Source: CAYSPU01 sp964432995 (GTDB lineage Bacteria; Verrucomicrobiota; Verrucomicrobiia; Limisphaerales; JAHDYP01). From it: a stretch of 18,938 nucleotides of DNA. The stretch is taken from NCBI GenBank assembly GCA_964432995.1, contig CAYSPU010000102.1, forward strand, positions 1 through 18,938. The letters are read 5' to 3'. The notes under the pieces are model-generated. The model did no database searches. It had not been told where the DNA came from and saw nothing but the letters and a program-made list of their open reading frames with translations. Made by a program: the position numbers and the translations under genes. Below are positions 5,770 to 13,259 of this stretch, in pieces. Numbering within the stretch: the stretch's first letter is position 1; each line of letters starts with the position of its first letter.

Positions 5770-7349
5770 CCCTCGCCCTCCTGGACGAGCCGCCGGATTT
5801 CGTTGGCCAGCCGGCCCCGGATTGACGCGATCTGATTTCGCTCCGCGATCTCGCGCTCTTGGCATGCGTTGAGTTGGTCAACATCCATCACGGAGATCAA
5901 CGCCTCATGCAGCGTCCGCGACAACTCGTCCGGCGGGATGCTTTCGCATTCCCACGTGTCCTTCGTCCCCGTCCGACGCACGTACTCGGCCAGCCGGCTG
6001 GAGCCCTCCTTGGCGGGATTCGGATGCGCGCCGAACGTTTTCACCTGGTCCACCGTGATGGCGGCGCGAACGACCTCGACGGGCAAGTGGTGGCGATCTC
6101 GGAGTGACCGAACCGCATCATCCACGAGGTCGAAGCCTTCGGGGTCATGATCGCTGAGGAAAACCAGGATCAACTTCCGGGTGCCGACGCTTGCCTTGCC
6201 AGCCGCGTCGCACGCCCGCCGATACCGGCGTTCGATCTCGCGCCAGACCGACGGACCGCCGTAACCGCCCAACGCGGTCAAGGGGACGTGCAGTCGAGCG
6301 CACACGCCTTCGCAAACGTTGAGCAGCGTCTTTTTCTCAAGCACCACCTCAACTTGATGCGGCTGGCCGGTCTGCCGATCGACGTAGTAGCCCCGGAGGA
6401 AGCCTTCCACCTGCTCCCGCACAAACGCGTTGACACCGTCGAAAGTCTTCCAGGTCAGGGAAGGGCGGGTCGCGTCTTGAACGGCCTCGAACGGTATGTG
6501 GCCAGCGTAACGCGCAGCAACGAGGAGCTTGCTCAACTTGGAGTAGCAGGCCAGGTTGTTTCTGTAGCGCCATCGCTCGTTCCGATCTTTTGTTGTTTGG
6601 GTGAGCGGCGGGTCGTTTAGCAGTTGGTAGTGAACCTGCCTGACGGTCAACGGCCAGTACGAGTTCATCCGGTTGACGACCGCCCTCACAGCTTTCAAGA
6701 ACTCCTGCTTGCGGGGGCCGATCTCCGGGTCATCCTTGCAGCCGTCGACCTCTTCAAACTCTACGGACACCTCGGCGCGTCTGGCGCGGAACTCGCCCAG
6801 GGCCTCGCTGCTATCGTCGCTGTCCTTTTCAAGCAATGCCTCGGCCAGGGTTGTCGCGACGGTCTTGACCCGCTGCGGGTTGTATTGGGCCAACAGCCGA
6901 TGATAGTCGGAGACGTCCGCACGTTTGACGGCGGCGAACCGAGCTGGAACCGCATCCCATCCCAGCTCTTCGACGGCCGCGAACCGCCGATGACCTGATA
7001 GAATGTACTTGTCCCGGGTGAGGATCAGCGGTTCCTCCAAGCCGAGCCGCCGGATGCTGCGGACCAAGGCGGGGAGTTCCGGATCATTGATGTGGTCGAT
7101 GGCGCCGTACAGCTCCTGGTTCTCGGGGGAAGGCAGAACCTCGGAGACGGGTACCAACTCGACACGATACCGGGCGAGAATCGATTTCGAGACATGATCC
7201 TTTTTGCCGCCGGAGGGGGGCCGGATGTTCTCCCCAGCCTGCAGATTTCCGGCGCTTGACGACCCGCAGGACGGGCCATAGGTTTGGCCCGGTCGTTTCC
7301 CCCGGTTCCGTGTCGCAGCGGCCGGGGAGTGCACGGGAGGCGTGATCAC
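5766..7349 (-). CDS. ParB-like domain fused to topoisomerase VI-A/Spo11-like winged-helix and TOPRIM domains
   Basis: A 527-aa protein. Residues 1-55 are low in complexity. Residues about 60-155 form a ParB/Srx-like domain: NQELYGAIDHINDPELPALV followed by the ParB box LSGHRRFAAVEELG (117-130). Residues 213-290 resemble the 5Y-CAP winged helix of topoisomerase VI A/Spo11, with WPLTVRQVHYQLL and candidate catalytic Tyr241. Residues about 330-440 form a TOPRIM-type fold, with Glu338 in VVLEKKTL and the acidic pair Asp400/Asp402 in FLSDHDPEGFDL. Topoisomerase VI A cuts double-stranded DNA through the tyrosine with metal held by TOPRIM; no B subunit is visible here. Stand-alone A-like proteins ('Mini-A') are known from mobile elements. 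The fused ParB domain may give sequence-specific loading. The GTG 7349 start overlaps the previous stop, and the helicase gene overlaps its end. Activity and exact function are inference. Confidence 0.75.
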   Translation of the reverse strand: MITPPVHSPAAATRNRGKRPGQTYGPSCGSSSAGNLQAGENIRPPSGGKKDHVSKSILARYRVELVPVSEVLPSPENQELYGAIDHINDPELPALVRSIRRLGLEEPLILTRDKYILSGHRRFAAVEELGWDAVPARFAAVKRADVSDYHRLLAQYNPQRVKTVATTLAEALLEKDSDDSSEALGEFRARRAEVSVEFEEVDGCKDDPEIGPRKQEFLKAVRAVVNRMNSYWPLTVRQVHYQLLNDPPLTQTTKDRNERWRYRNNLACYSKLSKLLVAARYAGHIPFEAVQDATRPSLTWKTFDGVNAFVREQVEGFLRGYYVDRQTGQPHQVEVVLEKKTLLNVCEGVCARLHVPLTALGGYGGPSVWREIERRYRRACDAAGKASVGTRKLILVFLSDHDPEGFDLVDDAVRSLRDRHHLPVEVVRAAITVDQVKTFGAHPNPAKEGSSRLAEYVRRTGTKDTWECESIPPDELSRTLHEALISVMDVDQLNACQEREIAERNQIASIRGRLANEIRRLVQEGEG

Positions 7350-7603
7350 GCGGCACCCCTGGTCTGAGCAGCAAGCTCTGCCTCAACGAGCGCGCGCACG
7401 GATGCCATGTGAATCAGGCGGAGCCCGTGCTTCTGACCCCGAATGCGAAGGGAAATCGACTTGATCTTGCCGTCCGCAATCAGGTTGTAGATCGACCCTC
7501 TCTTGATGCCAAAAAGGCGCGCAACATCATTGACCCGGACAAACTCGGGTTCAAGGCGTGCGGCGTTCCCAGCAGCCGCGGGCTTCTTCGTCAGCTTTCT
7601 CAT
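7346..7603 (-). CDS. Excisionase-like helix-turn-helix protein
   Basis: An 85-aa protein from ATG 7603, MRKLTKKPAAAGNAARLEPE onward. Residues about 20-75 are a MerR/excisionase-type (HTH_17) domain: FVRVNDVARLFGIKRGSIYN, then LIADGKIKSI and a basic wing ending LRLIHMASVRALVEAEL. Such proteins bend DNA at attachment sites to drive excision, or act as small repressors. Its nearness to the integrase, with one gene between, supports a recombination directionality factor. Its TGA overlaps the GTG of the ParB-topoisomerase-like gene by 4 nt (7346-7349), so excision control and replication genes are coupled. A longer in-frame start at 8098 runs antisense-like through the neighbouring gene and is rejected. 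The ribosome site is weak (GGAAAC). Confidence 0.8.
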   Translation of the reverse strand: MRKLTKKPAAAGNAARLEPEFVRVNDVARLFGIKRGSIYNLIADGKIKSISLRIRGQKHGLRLIHMASVRALVEAELAAQTRGAA

Positions 7604-7659
7604 GGCAGTCGTCGTTTCCAACGCTGCCACGGTAAACCACAGGGGACGGACACTAAGGC

Positions 7660-8241
7660 TTACTGTCCGACTTTTTTCGCTCCCTTTTTCAGCCGGCGGA
7701 TCTGGCGCCGGATGCTGCTGAGGCGGCCAGCGACGCCGGCCGCCTCCATCGTCTCGATGATTCGTCGAGCCAGCTTCAATTCGCCCATGGCCCTCCAGTT
7801 GGGGTTCATTCCATCCAAGATGTCGCGAACGGATTTTAGGCGCGGGCGACGTGGTTGCTTCGTCGCCTGGTGCGCCTTCTGTCCGCGCCAGGCATCCTTC
7901 TCCTTTGAGCACAGCAGCAGCCGCGAAAAGTGGAAGCCAGCCAGAAATGATTGCACCAGCCCGTACTGAACGTCCCATAGCCCTTGCTTGTGCTCTGGAG
8001 CGCTGAGCATGAGCTGGACGTAGGCCGCGTGGACCCGGGTGCCACACTGGAGAGCTTGGACGTGGGACGGCTGCCCGGCGGTGCTCCACTTCCTGCACTC
8101 ACTGACGACCCAATCCAGCAGTTCGTTGATGTCATCGGTCGGGCCGGGGAACACCGGAAGGACGATGCCGGCACGGTCCAAGAACAACAGCGTGTCGAGC
8201 CCCGTGCTGACTTTGAGTTCCTTGGGTGGGCCGGTTCTCAT
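7660..8241 (-). CDS. Unknown 193-aa protein coupled to the integrase
   Basis: I do not recognise a family. The ATG at 8241 overlaps the integrase stop by 4 nt (ATGA, 8238-8241), so translation is almost certainly coupled. Residues 1-120 are mixed and soluble-looking: TGLDTLLFLDRAGIVLPVFP, then DDINELLDWVVSECRKW and a helical AAYVQLMLSAPEHKQGLWDV. From about 120 on the protein becomes strongly basic and helical, ending SSIRRQIRRLKKGAKKVGQ, which suggests nucleic-acid binding. No signal peptide or membrane segment is seen. It lies between integrase and excisionase-like genes, so a helper in integration or excision is a reasonable guess, but nothing in the sequence proves it. Confidence 0.7.
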   Translation of the reverse strand: MRTGPPKELKVSTGLDTLLFLDRAGIVLPVFPGPTDDINELLDWVVSECRKWSTAGQPSHVQALQCGTRVHAAYVQLMLSAPEHKQGLWDVQYGLVQSFLAGFHFSRLLLCSKEKDAWRGQKAHQATKQPRRPRLKSVRDILDGMNPNWRAMGELKLARRIIETMEAAGVAGRLSSIRRQIRRLKKGAKKVGQ

Positions 8242-9386
8242 TCAACCTCCGGAAGTTTGTCGATGTAACCCTGCGCGTCGGCTGCCGTCAGGTGGGTGTA
8301 ATGCCTGGAGACCTCGGCGGACTCATGCCCGACGATCATCTGCGCCACGGCCTCCGTCGCCCCCGTCTTCTTCAGCCAGGTGACGAAGTTGTGCCGCAGG
8401 GAATGGAACGTGATGGGAGTGGCGGCCCGCTTGCCCCGCCGGCCTCTACCCGTGGACTCGGATTTCTTCGCCCGCGGCGTCACCAGTCCAGCCGGTGTCA
8501 GGACCTCCCGATAGAAGTCGTCGGACAGGTTGGTGCGGTGGGCGGCGGTCGGGAATACGTAGTCGGCGGGATCATCGGCGGACGGCAAGGCCTCGAAGTA
8601 GTCGAGCAAGGGTTTCGCGAGGTGCATCTCCAGGCGCACGCCGGTCTTGCGAGTCTCGAACCGGATCAGCTTGGCGGTCAGGTCGATTTGTCCCCACCGC
8701 AGACTGGCAACGTCATTGAGCCGTTGCCCAGTATAAAGCCCGCAGAGCACCATGCCGCGCCACTCGGTCTGACCACAGGCCTGGACCAGTCGCCGCAGTT
8801 CCTCGGCGGTGAAAGGCCGGCGCTTGGACGTCCCCTCCCTGGCGAAGGGGATCCGTGAAGCCACGTTCTTTGGGATCAGCTCGAGCAGGGCAGCGTCCCC
8901 GAGACAGGACCGGACAACGCGAAGGTTGGTATTCGCCGTTCCAGGGGATAGACGCTTGGCGGTGGCGTCCCGGTAGGCGAGGACGTCTTCCCTGGTGATC
9001 TGCCCCAGGTCCAAGCCCGCCTTATCCCTGAGGAATGCCTCGAAGTCTCGAATCGCCAGCCCGTAGCGATCCGCGGTGCTCTGGGCCGTGTCGATGGACT
9101 TGGTTTCGAGCCACCGGGCGAACCATGCCTTGGATGTGGACGACGGCAGCTCAGCGCCCGCTCGAAGCATCATGTCGGCCATGGCCTCGGTGATGAGTCG
9201 TCGCGCCTCATCCGTGTTGAACTTGCCGGCTTTGGTCAACCGTGCGGCCTTCTCCCGGGCCCGACAAATGATGATGGCGTCCTTCTTCGATGTGGTACCC
9301 GTCGAGACGAAATGCTGCTTCCCCTCGCCGTCCCGGTAGGCGCAGAACCAGTTTTTCTTGCCCGGTTGCCGATGCACACTTGACAT
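8238..9386 (-). CDS. Tyrosine recombinase/integrase of the element
   Basis: A 382-aa phage-type integrase. An N-terminal arm-like region and a SAM-like core-binding domain (about 83-165) are followed by the catalytic domain (about 188-378). All active-site residues are visible: Arg222 in YTGQRLNDV, Lys247 in FETRKTGV, His328 and Arg331 in FHSLRHNF, His354 in VGHES, and nucleophile Tyr363 in SRHYTHL. It is expected to insert and excise the element at a tRNA 3' end. The matching tRNA fragment lies only about 100 bases upstream of its start (9484-9511), the usual place for an att site. I chose ATG 9386 (MSSVHRQPGK); ATG 9404 is possible, while the longest frame (to 9962) reads through the tRNA fragment and is rejected. 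Its stop overlaps the start of the 193-aa gene. Confidence 0.93.
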   Translation of the reverse strand: MSSVHRQPGKKNWFCAYRDGEGKQHFVSTGTTSKKDAIIICRAREKAARLTKAGKFNTDEARRLITEAMADMMLRAGAELPSSTSKAWFARWLETKSIDTAQSTADRYGLAIRDFEAFLRDKAGLDLGQITREDVLAYRDATAKRLSPGTANTNLRVVRSCLGDAALLELIPKNVASRIPFAREGTSKRRPFTAEELRRLVQACGQTEWRGMVLCGLYTGQRLNDVASLRWGQIDLTAKLIRFETRKTGVRLEMHLAKPLLDYFEALPSADDPADYVFPTAAHRTNLSDDFYREVLTPAGLVTPRAKKSESTGRGRRGKRAATPITFHSLRHNFVTWLKKTGATEAVAQMIVGHESAEVSRHYTHLTAADAQGYIDKLPEVE

Positions 9387-9465
9387 GGCATAACAGAAAA
9401 GCATAACGTCAAGCGTGTCAAGACTATCATTGAAGCCGCAGTTTCCTGAGGAAATCAGCATTTCC
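9380..9465. promoter_or_regulatory. Repeat-rich leader between integrase and att core
   Basis: GCATAAC occurs at 9388-9394 and 9401-9407. GTCAAG occurs at 9408-9413 and 9417-9422, exactly 9 bases apart. TTGAC at 9380-9384 is mirrored by GTCAA at 9408-9412. Closer to the att core, TTTCC-TGA-GGAAA (9442-9454) and GGAAAT-CAGC-ATTTCC (9450-9465) are overlapping perfect hairpins that compete for the same bases. Such sites beside an att core are typical of integrase or excisionase arm binding and of integrase promoter control. I see no good -35/-10 pair. Confidence 0.4.
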
Positions 9466-9483
9466 GGGACTTGGAGCGGTGGT

Positions 9484-9511
9484 GCGGGTTCGAGTCCCGC
9501 CACCGGCACCA
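9484..9511 (+). other. att site: displaced tRNA 3' end (probably tRNA-Leu)
   Basis: A T arm is exact: GCGGG (9484-9488), loop TTCGAGT (9489-9495), CCCGC (9496-9500). The 3' acceptor strand CACCGGC (9501-9507), discriminator A (9508) and CCA (9509-9511) follow. A tRNA with this end needs GCCGGTG about 70-80 bases upstream; there is none, and the DNA there is the integrase start. So only the 3' part is present, as left when an integrase uses a tRNA gene as attachment site. The GCCGG-type acceptor with a CCGGCACCA end is common in tRNA-Leu. By orientation the element lies to the left and the original downstream chromosome to the right; the intact tRNA is not in the window. Confidence 0.75.
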
Positions 9512-9698
9512 AGCTTCGAGAACCAGCGCTTCGAGTGAGCCCAGCATTCTGGCGCCAAGAACATCGCGCCCAAGCGCTCCGCTTCGTTTTGGCCGAGCGC
9601 CCCGTCGGCAGGAAACCTCTCGTGAACTGGCGCTGACAGTTTGCGATCTGGAGATGATTGCTGTTGGCAAGCGGTGCCAGCCGCGTAGGGTCCCGCGC

Positions 9699-11759
9699 AT
9701 GTCGAATGGGACAAGGGTGGCAGGGGTGGGTTTGCTGGGTGCGCTGATGACGTTGGCGCCGGCAAGTTGGGCGCATCGCCGTCCGGACGCTCCCGTGCCC
9801 AGCCTGGCGGTGCTCACGGTGGACGCGCCGCTGACCGTCGACGGGGTGTTGGACGAGCCCTTCTGGGCGGAGTGCGCGGTGGGTACCGGACTGATCGACA
9901 TTCGGACGCAGCAGCCGGCCGCGGAGCAGACGACCATCCGGATCGCCTGCACGCGGGAGCACCTCTATGTGGGCGTCGAGTGCTTCGACCGGGACATGTC
10001 ACAAATCCGCGCCACGGAACAGCGGGAGGATCGCGTGTTTCAGGGTGACGACTGGGTGGAGGTGCATTTCGACCCGCCGCACCGGCATCGGGGCAAATAC
10101 GCTTTCTTCACCAACCCCCTGGGCACCAAGGCGGATGCCAATGAGGGACCCTCGGGCCAGTTCAACTACGGCTGGAGCGCCGACTGGGATTGCGCGGCGC
10201 GGATTGGCACCGACCGCTGGACGTTCGAGATGCGGATACCGCTGAAGGTGATGAACTACTTTCGGACGGACGGCCAGCGCTGGGGTTTCAACCTGACCCG
10301 GCTGCAGCGGCGAACCGACGTCACCAGTTTCTGGAGCTTCAGCGCCACGGACATGTACAAGCCGCGCCACTTCGGGCATCTGACCGGCCTGGATCTCGCC
10401 GGGACGGTTTTCGACCGCAACTGGGAGTTTGCGCCCTACGTCAGCACGCGGACCGACTTCAACGGCGACGTCGACACCTTCTTCTCGGCCGGCATCGACA
10501 TCGGCGCCCGCCTCACGCCGTCGATCAGCGCCGCGGTGACCATCAACCCCGACTTCGGCCAGGTGGAAGCGGACGACGACACCATCGAGTTGCGGGACAC
10601 CGAGCGGTTTCTGCCGGAGAAACGCCTGTTCTTCCGGGAAGGGGACGAGCTGATCCGGCCGCCGCACCTCGTCTACTACAGCCGGCGGTTGACGGACATC
10701 GAGGCCGGGCTCAAGAGCACCGGATCGGGCCGCGGCTTCTCGTTCCTCTTTCAGAACCTGCAGAGCGAAATCGCCCACGACGGCGACTACTATGGGAATT
10801 CGTCGATGCTTTACGTGTCGCAGGACCTGGGGGTACGGTCCTACCTTGGGTGGTACGGCGCCTACTCCCAACTGCACGAAGGCTACGCGGGCGCGGGCAG
10901 CCTCGATGGTTACCTTTTCCTGAACGACGCCTGGCGGATTCGATTCCAGGCCGCGCTGGCCGAGGAATGGCTCGAGGGCCCCCAGGAGGTCGAGCTCAAG
11001 GACAGCACAGATTTCCTGGGACTCGCTTCGCTGATTTACTCGCGCTACCCGTGGGAGCTCCAACTCAGCTACACGGCGATCACCGACGACTTCAATCCCA
11101 TGTTGGGTTACATCCCGCGGCGTGACATCTTCGGTCCCAGCTTTCAGGGCACCTACCACGTCAAGGCCGGCGAAGGGTGGTTCAAGGAACTGACCTTCGC
11201 CTACAGTCCGAAGCTCTACTTCAATGAAGACGGCGACAACACCCTGCGCGATCACGAACTCTACGCCTCCGGCATCCTGCGGAATGATCTCGGCCTGAGG
11301 GCCGGTTACCTGGACGAATACCACCGTCCCTACCACAACTACCGCCTCAGCGGGGGAGTGGACGTTTTCGCTTCCGACTACTTCAAGGCAATCAATCTGG
11401 CGGTGGCCGGCGGCGAATTCCAGGAGACGCGCTACCAGGAGGGGAGTCTGGGCAAGCGCATCAAGTTCTGGGACCGACTGCCGATCAAGGAAGAACTGGT
11501 CATGCGCTGGGAACAACGCCCCGGCGGCGACCAGGAGTTGGTGTGGCTGAACCGCGTGGTTTTCGATCTGTTCCTGCGTTCGAACATGTGGCTCAAGGGC
11601 TCTCTCCAGATCCGGAACGACGACCTCCACAATTACAGCATCATCTACGGTTGGGAGTTTCACCGTCGAGCGTGGTTCTACCTGGTCTACAACGAGGTGG
11701 AGGACGACACGCCCGACGCCGGGCGCAGCGTGTTCGCGAAGATCACTTACAGCTTCTAG
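9699..11759 (+). CDS. CBM9-like plus DUF5916 outer-membrane barrel protein
   Basis: A 686-aa exported protein. A signal peptide (1-25, GVGLLGALMTLAPASWA) is followed by a family 9 carbohydrate-binding-like domain at about 35-225: APLTVDGVLDEPFWAE, then LYVGVECFDRD, DDWVEVHFDP and WTFEMRIPLKVMNY. A DUF5916 region follows from about 230, with the signature NPDFGQVEADDDTIELRDTE and FLPEKRLFFREGDE. The rest alternates short aromatic strands, and the last residue is Phe (AKITYSF), the usual signal for insertion of outer-membrane barrels. Such proteins are thought to sit in the outer membrane with a surface glycan-binding module. ATG 9699 gives the best signal peptide; upstream in-frame codons run into the tRNA fragment. 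Its promoter must lie within about 190 bases after the att site. It converges with the TPR gene. Confidence 0.85.
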   Translation: MSNGTRVAGVGLLGALMTLAPASWAHRRPDAPVPSLAVLTVDAPLTVDGVLDEPFWAECAVGTGLIDIRTQQPAAEQTTIRIACTREHLYVGVECFDRDMSQIRATEQREDRVFQGDDWVEVHFDPPHRHRGKYAFFTNPLGTKADANEGPSGQFNYGWSADWDCAARIGTDRWTFEMRIPLKVMNYFRTDGQRWGFNLTRLQRRTDVTSFWSFSATDMYKPRHFGHLTGLDLAGTVFDRNWEFAPYVSTRTDFNGDVDTFFSAGIDIGARLTPSISAAVTINPDFGQVEADDDTIELRDTERFLPEKRLFFREGDELIRPPHLVYYSRRLTDIEAGLKSTGSGRGFSFLFQNLQSEIAHDGDYYGNSSMLYVSQDLGVRSYLGWYGAYSQLHEGYAGAGSLDGYLFLNDAWRIRFQAALAEEWLEGPQEVELKDSTDFLGLASLIYSRYPWELQLSYTAITDDFNPMLGYIPRRDIFGPSFQGTYHVKAGEGWFKELTFAYSPKLYFNEDGDNTLRDHELYASGILRNDLGLRAGYLDEYHRPYHNYRLSGGVDVFASDYFKAINLAVAGGEFQETRYQEGSLGKRIKFWDRLPIKEELVMRWEQRPGGDQELVWLNRVVFDLFLRSNMWLKGSLQIRNDDLHNYSIIYGWEFHRRAWFYLVYNEVEDDTPDAGRSVFAKITYSF

Positions 11760-11793
11760 CCCGCATGTTTCACACGTGGCGAGCTTCGGGCTA
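11757..11793. terminator. Possible hairpin terminator between convergent genes
   Basis: TAGCCCG (11757-11763, containing the stop codon of the barrel gene) is mirrored by CGGGCTA (11787-11793) across a 23-base loop. It lies in the 173-base gap between two converging genes, where a terminator is expected. No T run follows, so this is only a weak candidate. Confidence 0.25.
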
Positions 11794-11932
11794 ACTCTTG
11801 AGTCGCAGCCGGGTGCATGCGTCGGGTGCTGCGGGTCATCCCGCGGCCGCGGGACGCGGTCCGGAAGGGGTGGTTTACCGGCGAGCGCTCCCGGTTCGTC
11901 GTCAGCTCGCCAGGCTTCGGACCGCGGGCTAG

Positions 11933-12694
11933 TCAGCGGCGGGGCAGCGACTTCGCGGCCGTCAGCAGGTTGGTCCAGCGTTGGTCCCAATCGGTCCACG
12001 CGCTTTCCCAGTCGCTACCGGTCAATCGACGCCGCGCCTCGGGCCAGAGCTTCTCGAGCGCCGCGACCTGCGGCCAGACCAGATCTGGTTCCTTCCAGAG
12101 AAGCCCGGACTCCGCCAGGTTGAGCCGATTCTCGGGATGCTCGGGGTCGAGTTCGACGGCGCGCCGCAGGTGTCGACGTGCCCGGGTGCGATCGCCGATG
12201 CTGGCCGGCCAGCCGGGGGCTTCGCGGTAGAGCAGGCCCAGATTGCGGTCGGGTCCCGCGTGGTCGAAGCCCTCCTTGAGCTGCCGTGCCTTCTCGAAGG
12301 CCGCGCGCATCTTGCCGACAAGGCGCAAGGCGGAAAGGGGGCGCACGCGCGCGAGTTGGCCGAGGTTCATTCCCAGGTAGTAGTGCGCGGCCGGATGGTC
12401 GGGGTGCTGCGCGAGTGCCGATTGACAGGCCGCGATCCCTTCGAGCGCCAACTCCTCACGTCGACGGGTGGGGATCGGGGTCTCGGCGAGGTCGAACGTC
12501 AGGCGGGCTAGTCGGCACGCCAGGGCCGGTTGATTGGCGCTGGCGAGATGCGCGCGCTGAGCCTCCCGATACGCGGCCTCGAGCGGATCCGCCGGTGTCG
12601 CCGTGGTCTCCGCGGCGATGAGGTTCGCGAAGGTTGCGGTCGCGAGAAGTCCCCACCAGCCGGCCGTCGCCCACCGGTGTCGAATCGAACACAC
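11933..12694 (-). CDS. Exported TPR-repeat protein
   Basis: A 253-aa protein from GTG 12694, just after GGAGGAAG, an unusually close ribosome site. Residues 1-28 form a signal peptide or anchor (WGLLATATFANLIAA). The mature part is tetratricopeptide-like helix pairs: about 80-112 (EELALEGIAACQSALAQHPD, then HPAAHYYLGMN), 120-160 (MRAAFEKARQLK, GPDRNLGLLYREAPGWP) and 165-205 (RARRHLRRAVELDPEHPENR). The segment GPDRNLGLLYREAPGWPAS resembles a conserved stretch I associate with small exported TPR proteins. TPR domains serve as protein-binding scaffolds; the partner is unknown. The frame stays open upstream to 13135, but that part translates a palindromic repeat and is not likely to be coding. 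It is divergent from the repeat-rich gap and convergent with the barrel gene. Confidence 0.75.
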   Translation of the reverse strand: MCSIRHRWATAGWWGLLATATFANLIAAETTATPADPLEAAYREAQRAHLASANQPALACRLARLTFDLAETPIPTRRREELALEGIAACQSALAQHPDHPAAHYYLGMNLGQLARVRPLSALRLVGKMRAAFEKARQLKEGFDHAGPDRNLGLLYREAPGWPASIGDRTRARRHLRRAVELDPEHPENRLNLAESGLLWKEPDLVWPQVAALEKLWPEARRRLTGSDWESAWTDWDQRWTNLLTAAKSLPRR

Positions 12695-12763
12695 CTTCCT
12701 CCGGCACCACTTTGTCAGTGGCCGATTCGCATCCTGCAGCGTGAACACATCGCCCTCACCCCA

Positions 12764-12790
12764 GCCCTCTCCCGTCCGACGGGAGAGGGC
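12764..12790. repeat. 27-base palindrome, REP-like interspersed repeat
   Basis: GCCCTCTCCCGTC (12764-12776) is perfectly mirrored by GACGGGAGAGGGC (12778-12790) around a single base. It is preceded by CCCTCACCCCA (12753-12763), a combination widely found as an intergenic repeat in bacterial genomes (established knowledge, from memory). It lies about 70 bases upstream of the TPR gene and could act as a hairpin in RNA. No associated REP transposase is in the window. Confidence 0.75.
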
Positions 12791-13127
12791 GACGGCTCGA
12801 CGTCCCTGGGGCGCAAGCGGACGTCCGCGCGGGCTCGCGGGCTGCGGTTCTCGGGCACTCCACACGCCGCTCAATGTACTGCGGAAGACCCCCAAGGCAA
12901 GCGACACTCCGGCGCCAAGCGCGGCCGAAACGGTGATCACACCGGACCGCCCGCCGTCCCGGCGGGCAGCACCCCCGCAGCCGGGCGTGCTCTCGAAGCC
13001 TCGCAAACCGAACGGCGTGCGGAGCGCCGCGTTGCACGCGGCCCGAAGACATGCACCTAGGGTCCGCAACGGACTGACGCGCGTTGCTGCAACGGAACCG
13101 GATAAGCGGGGATGTGGGGAAAACAAC

Positions 13128-13245
13128 CAAGACACGAAGACGCGAAGGGCAGTGGAATCTGAATGCCGAGCTCAGTTCAGATTGCAGTTTGGCACCAGCG
13201 GCTGCCTCAATTGGCCCTCTTCGTTGCTTCGCGCCTTTGTTGTTT
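13128..13245. repeat. Interspersed dyad repeat, copy 1
   Basis: The left arm AACCAAGACACGAAGACGCG (from 13128) is mirrored imperfectly by the complement of CTTCGTTGCTTCGCGCCTTT (from 13220). Between the arms, ATCTGAA and TTCAGAT form an inner 7-bp repeat. A second, shorter copy lies at 15663-15753, sharing both arms and the central TGGAATCTG. Neither copy carries a gene of its own, so this is a non-autonomous repeat family. Confidence 0.7.
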
Positions 13246-13259
13246 GTTCCCTCCGGCTC

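Noticed and set aside
9421..9511. Complete tRNA with a GAG anticodon (CTGAGGA at 9446-9452)
   Set aside because: The stem around that loop does not pair and there is no 5' acceptor strand GCCGGTG, so only the 3' fragment is supported.
9387..9962. N-terminal extension of the integrase frame
   Set aside because: It reads backwards through the tRNA fragment and the start of the barrel gene; the peptide is the familiar false product of a tRNA 3' end.
9999..11999. Minus-strand open frame of 666 codons
   Set aside because: It is antisense to the well-supported CBM9-DUF5916 gene and has no domain features.
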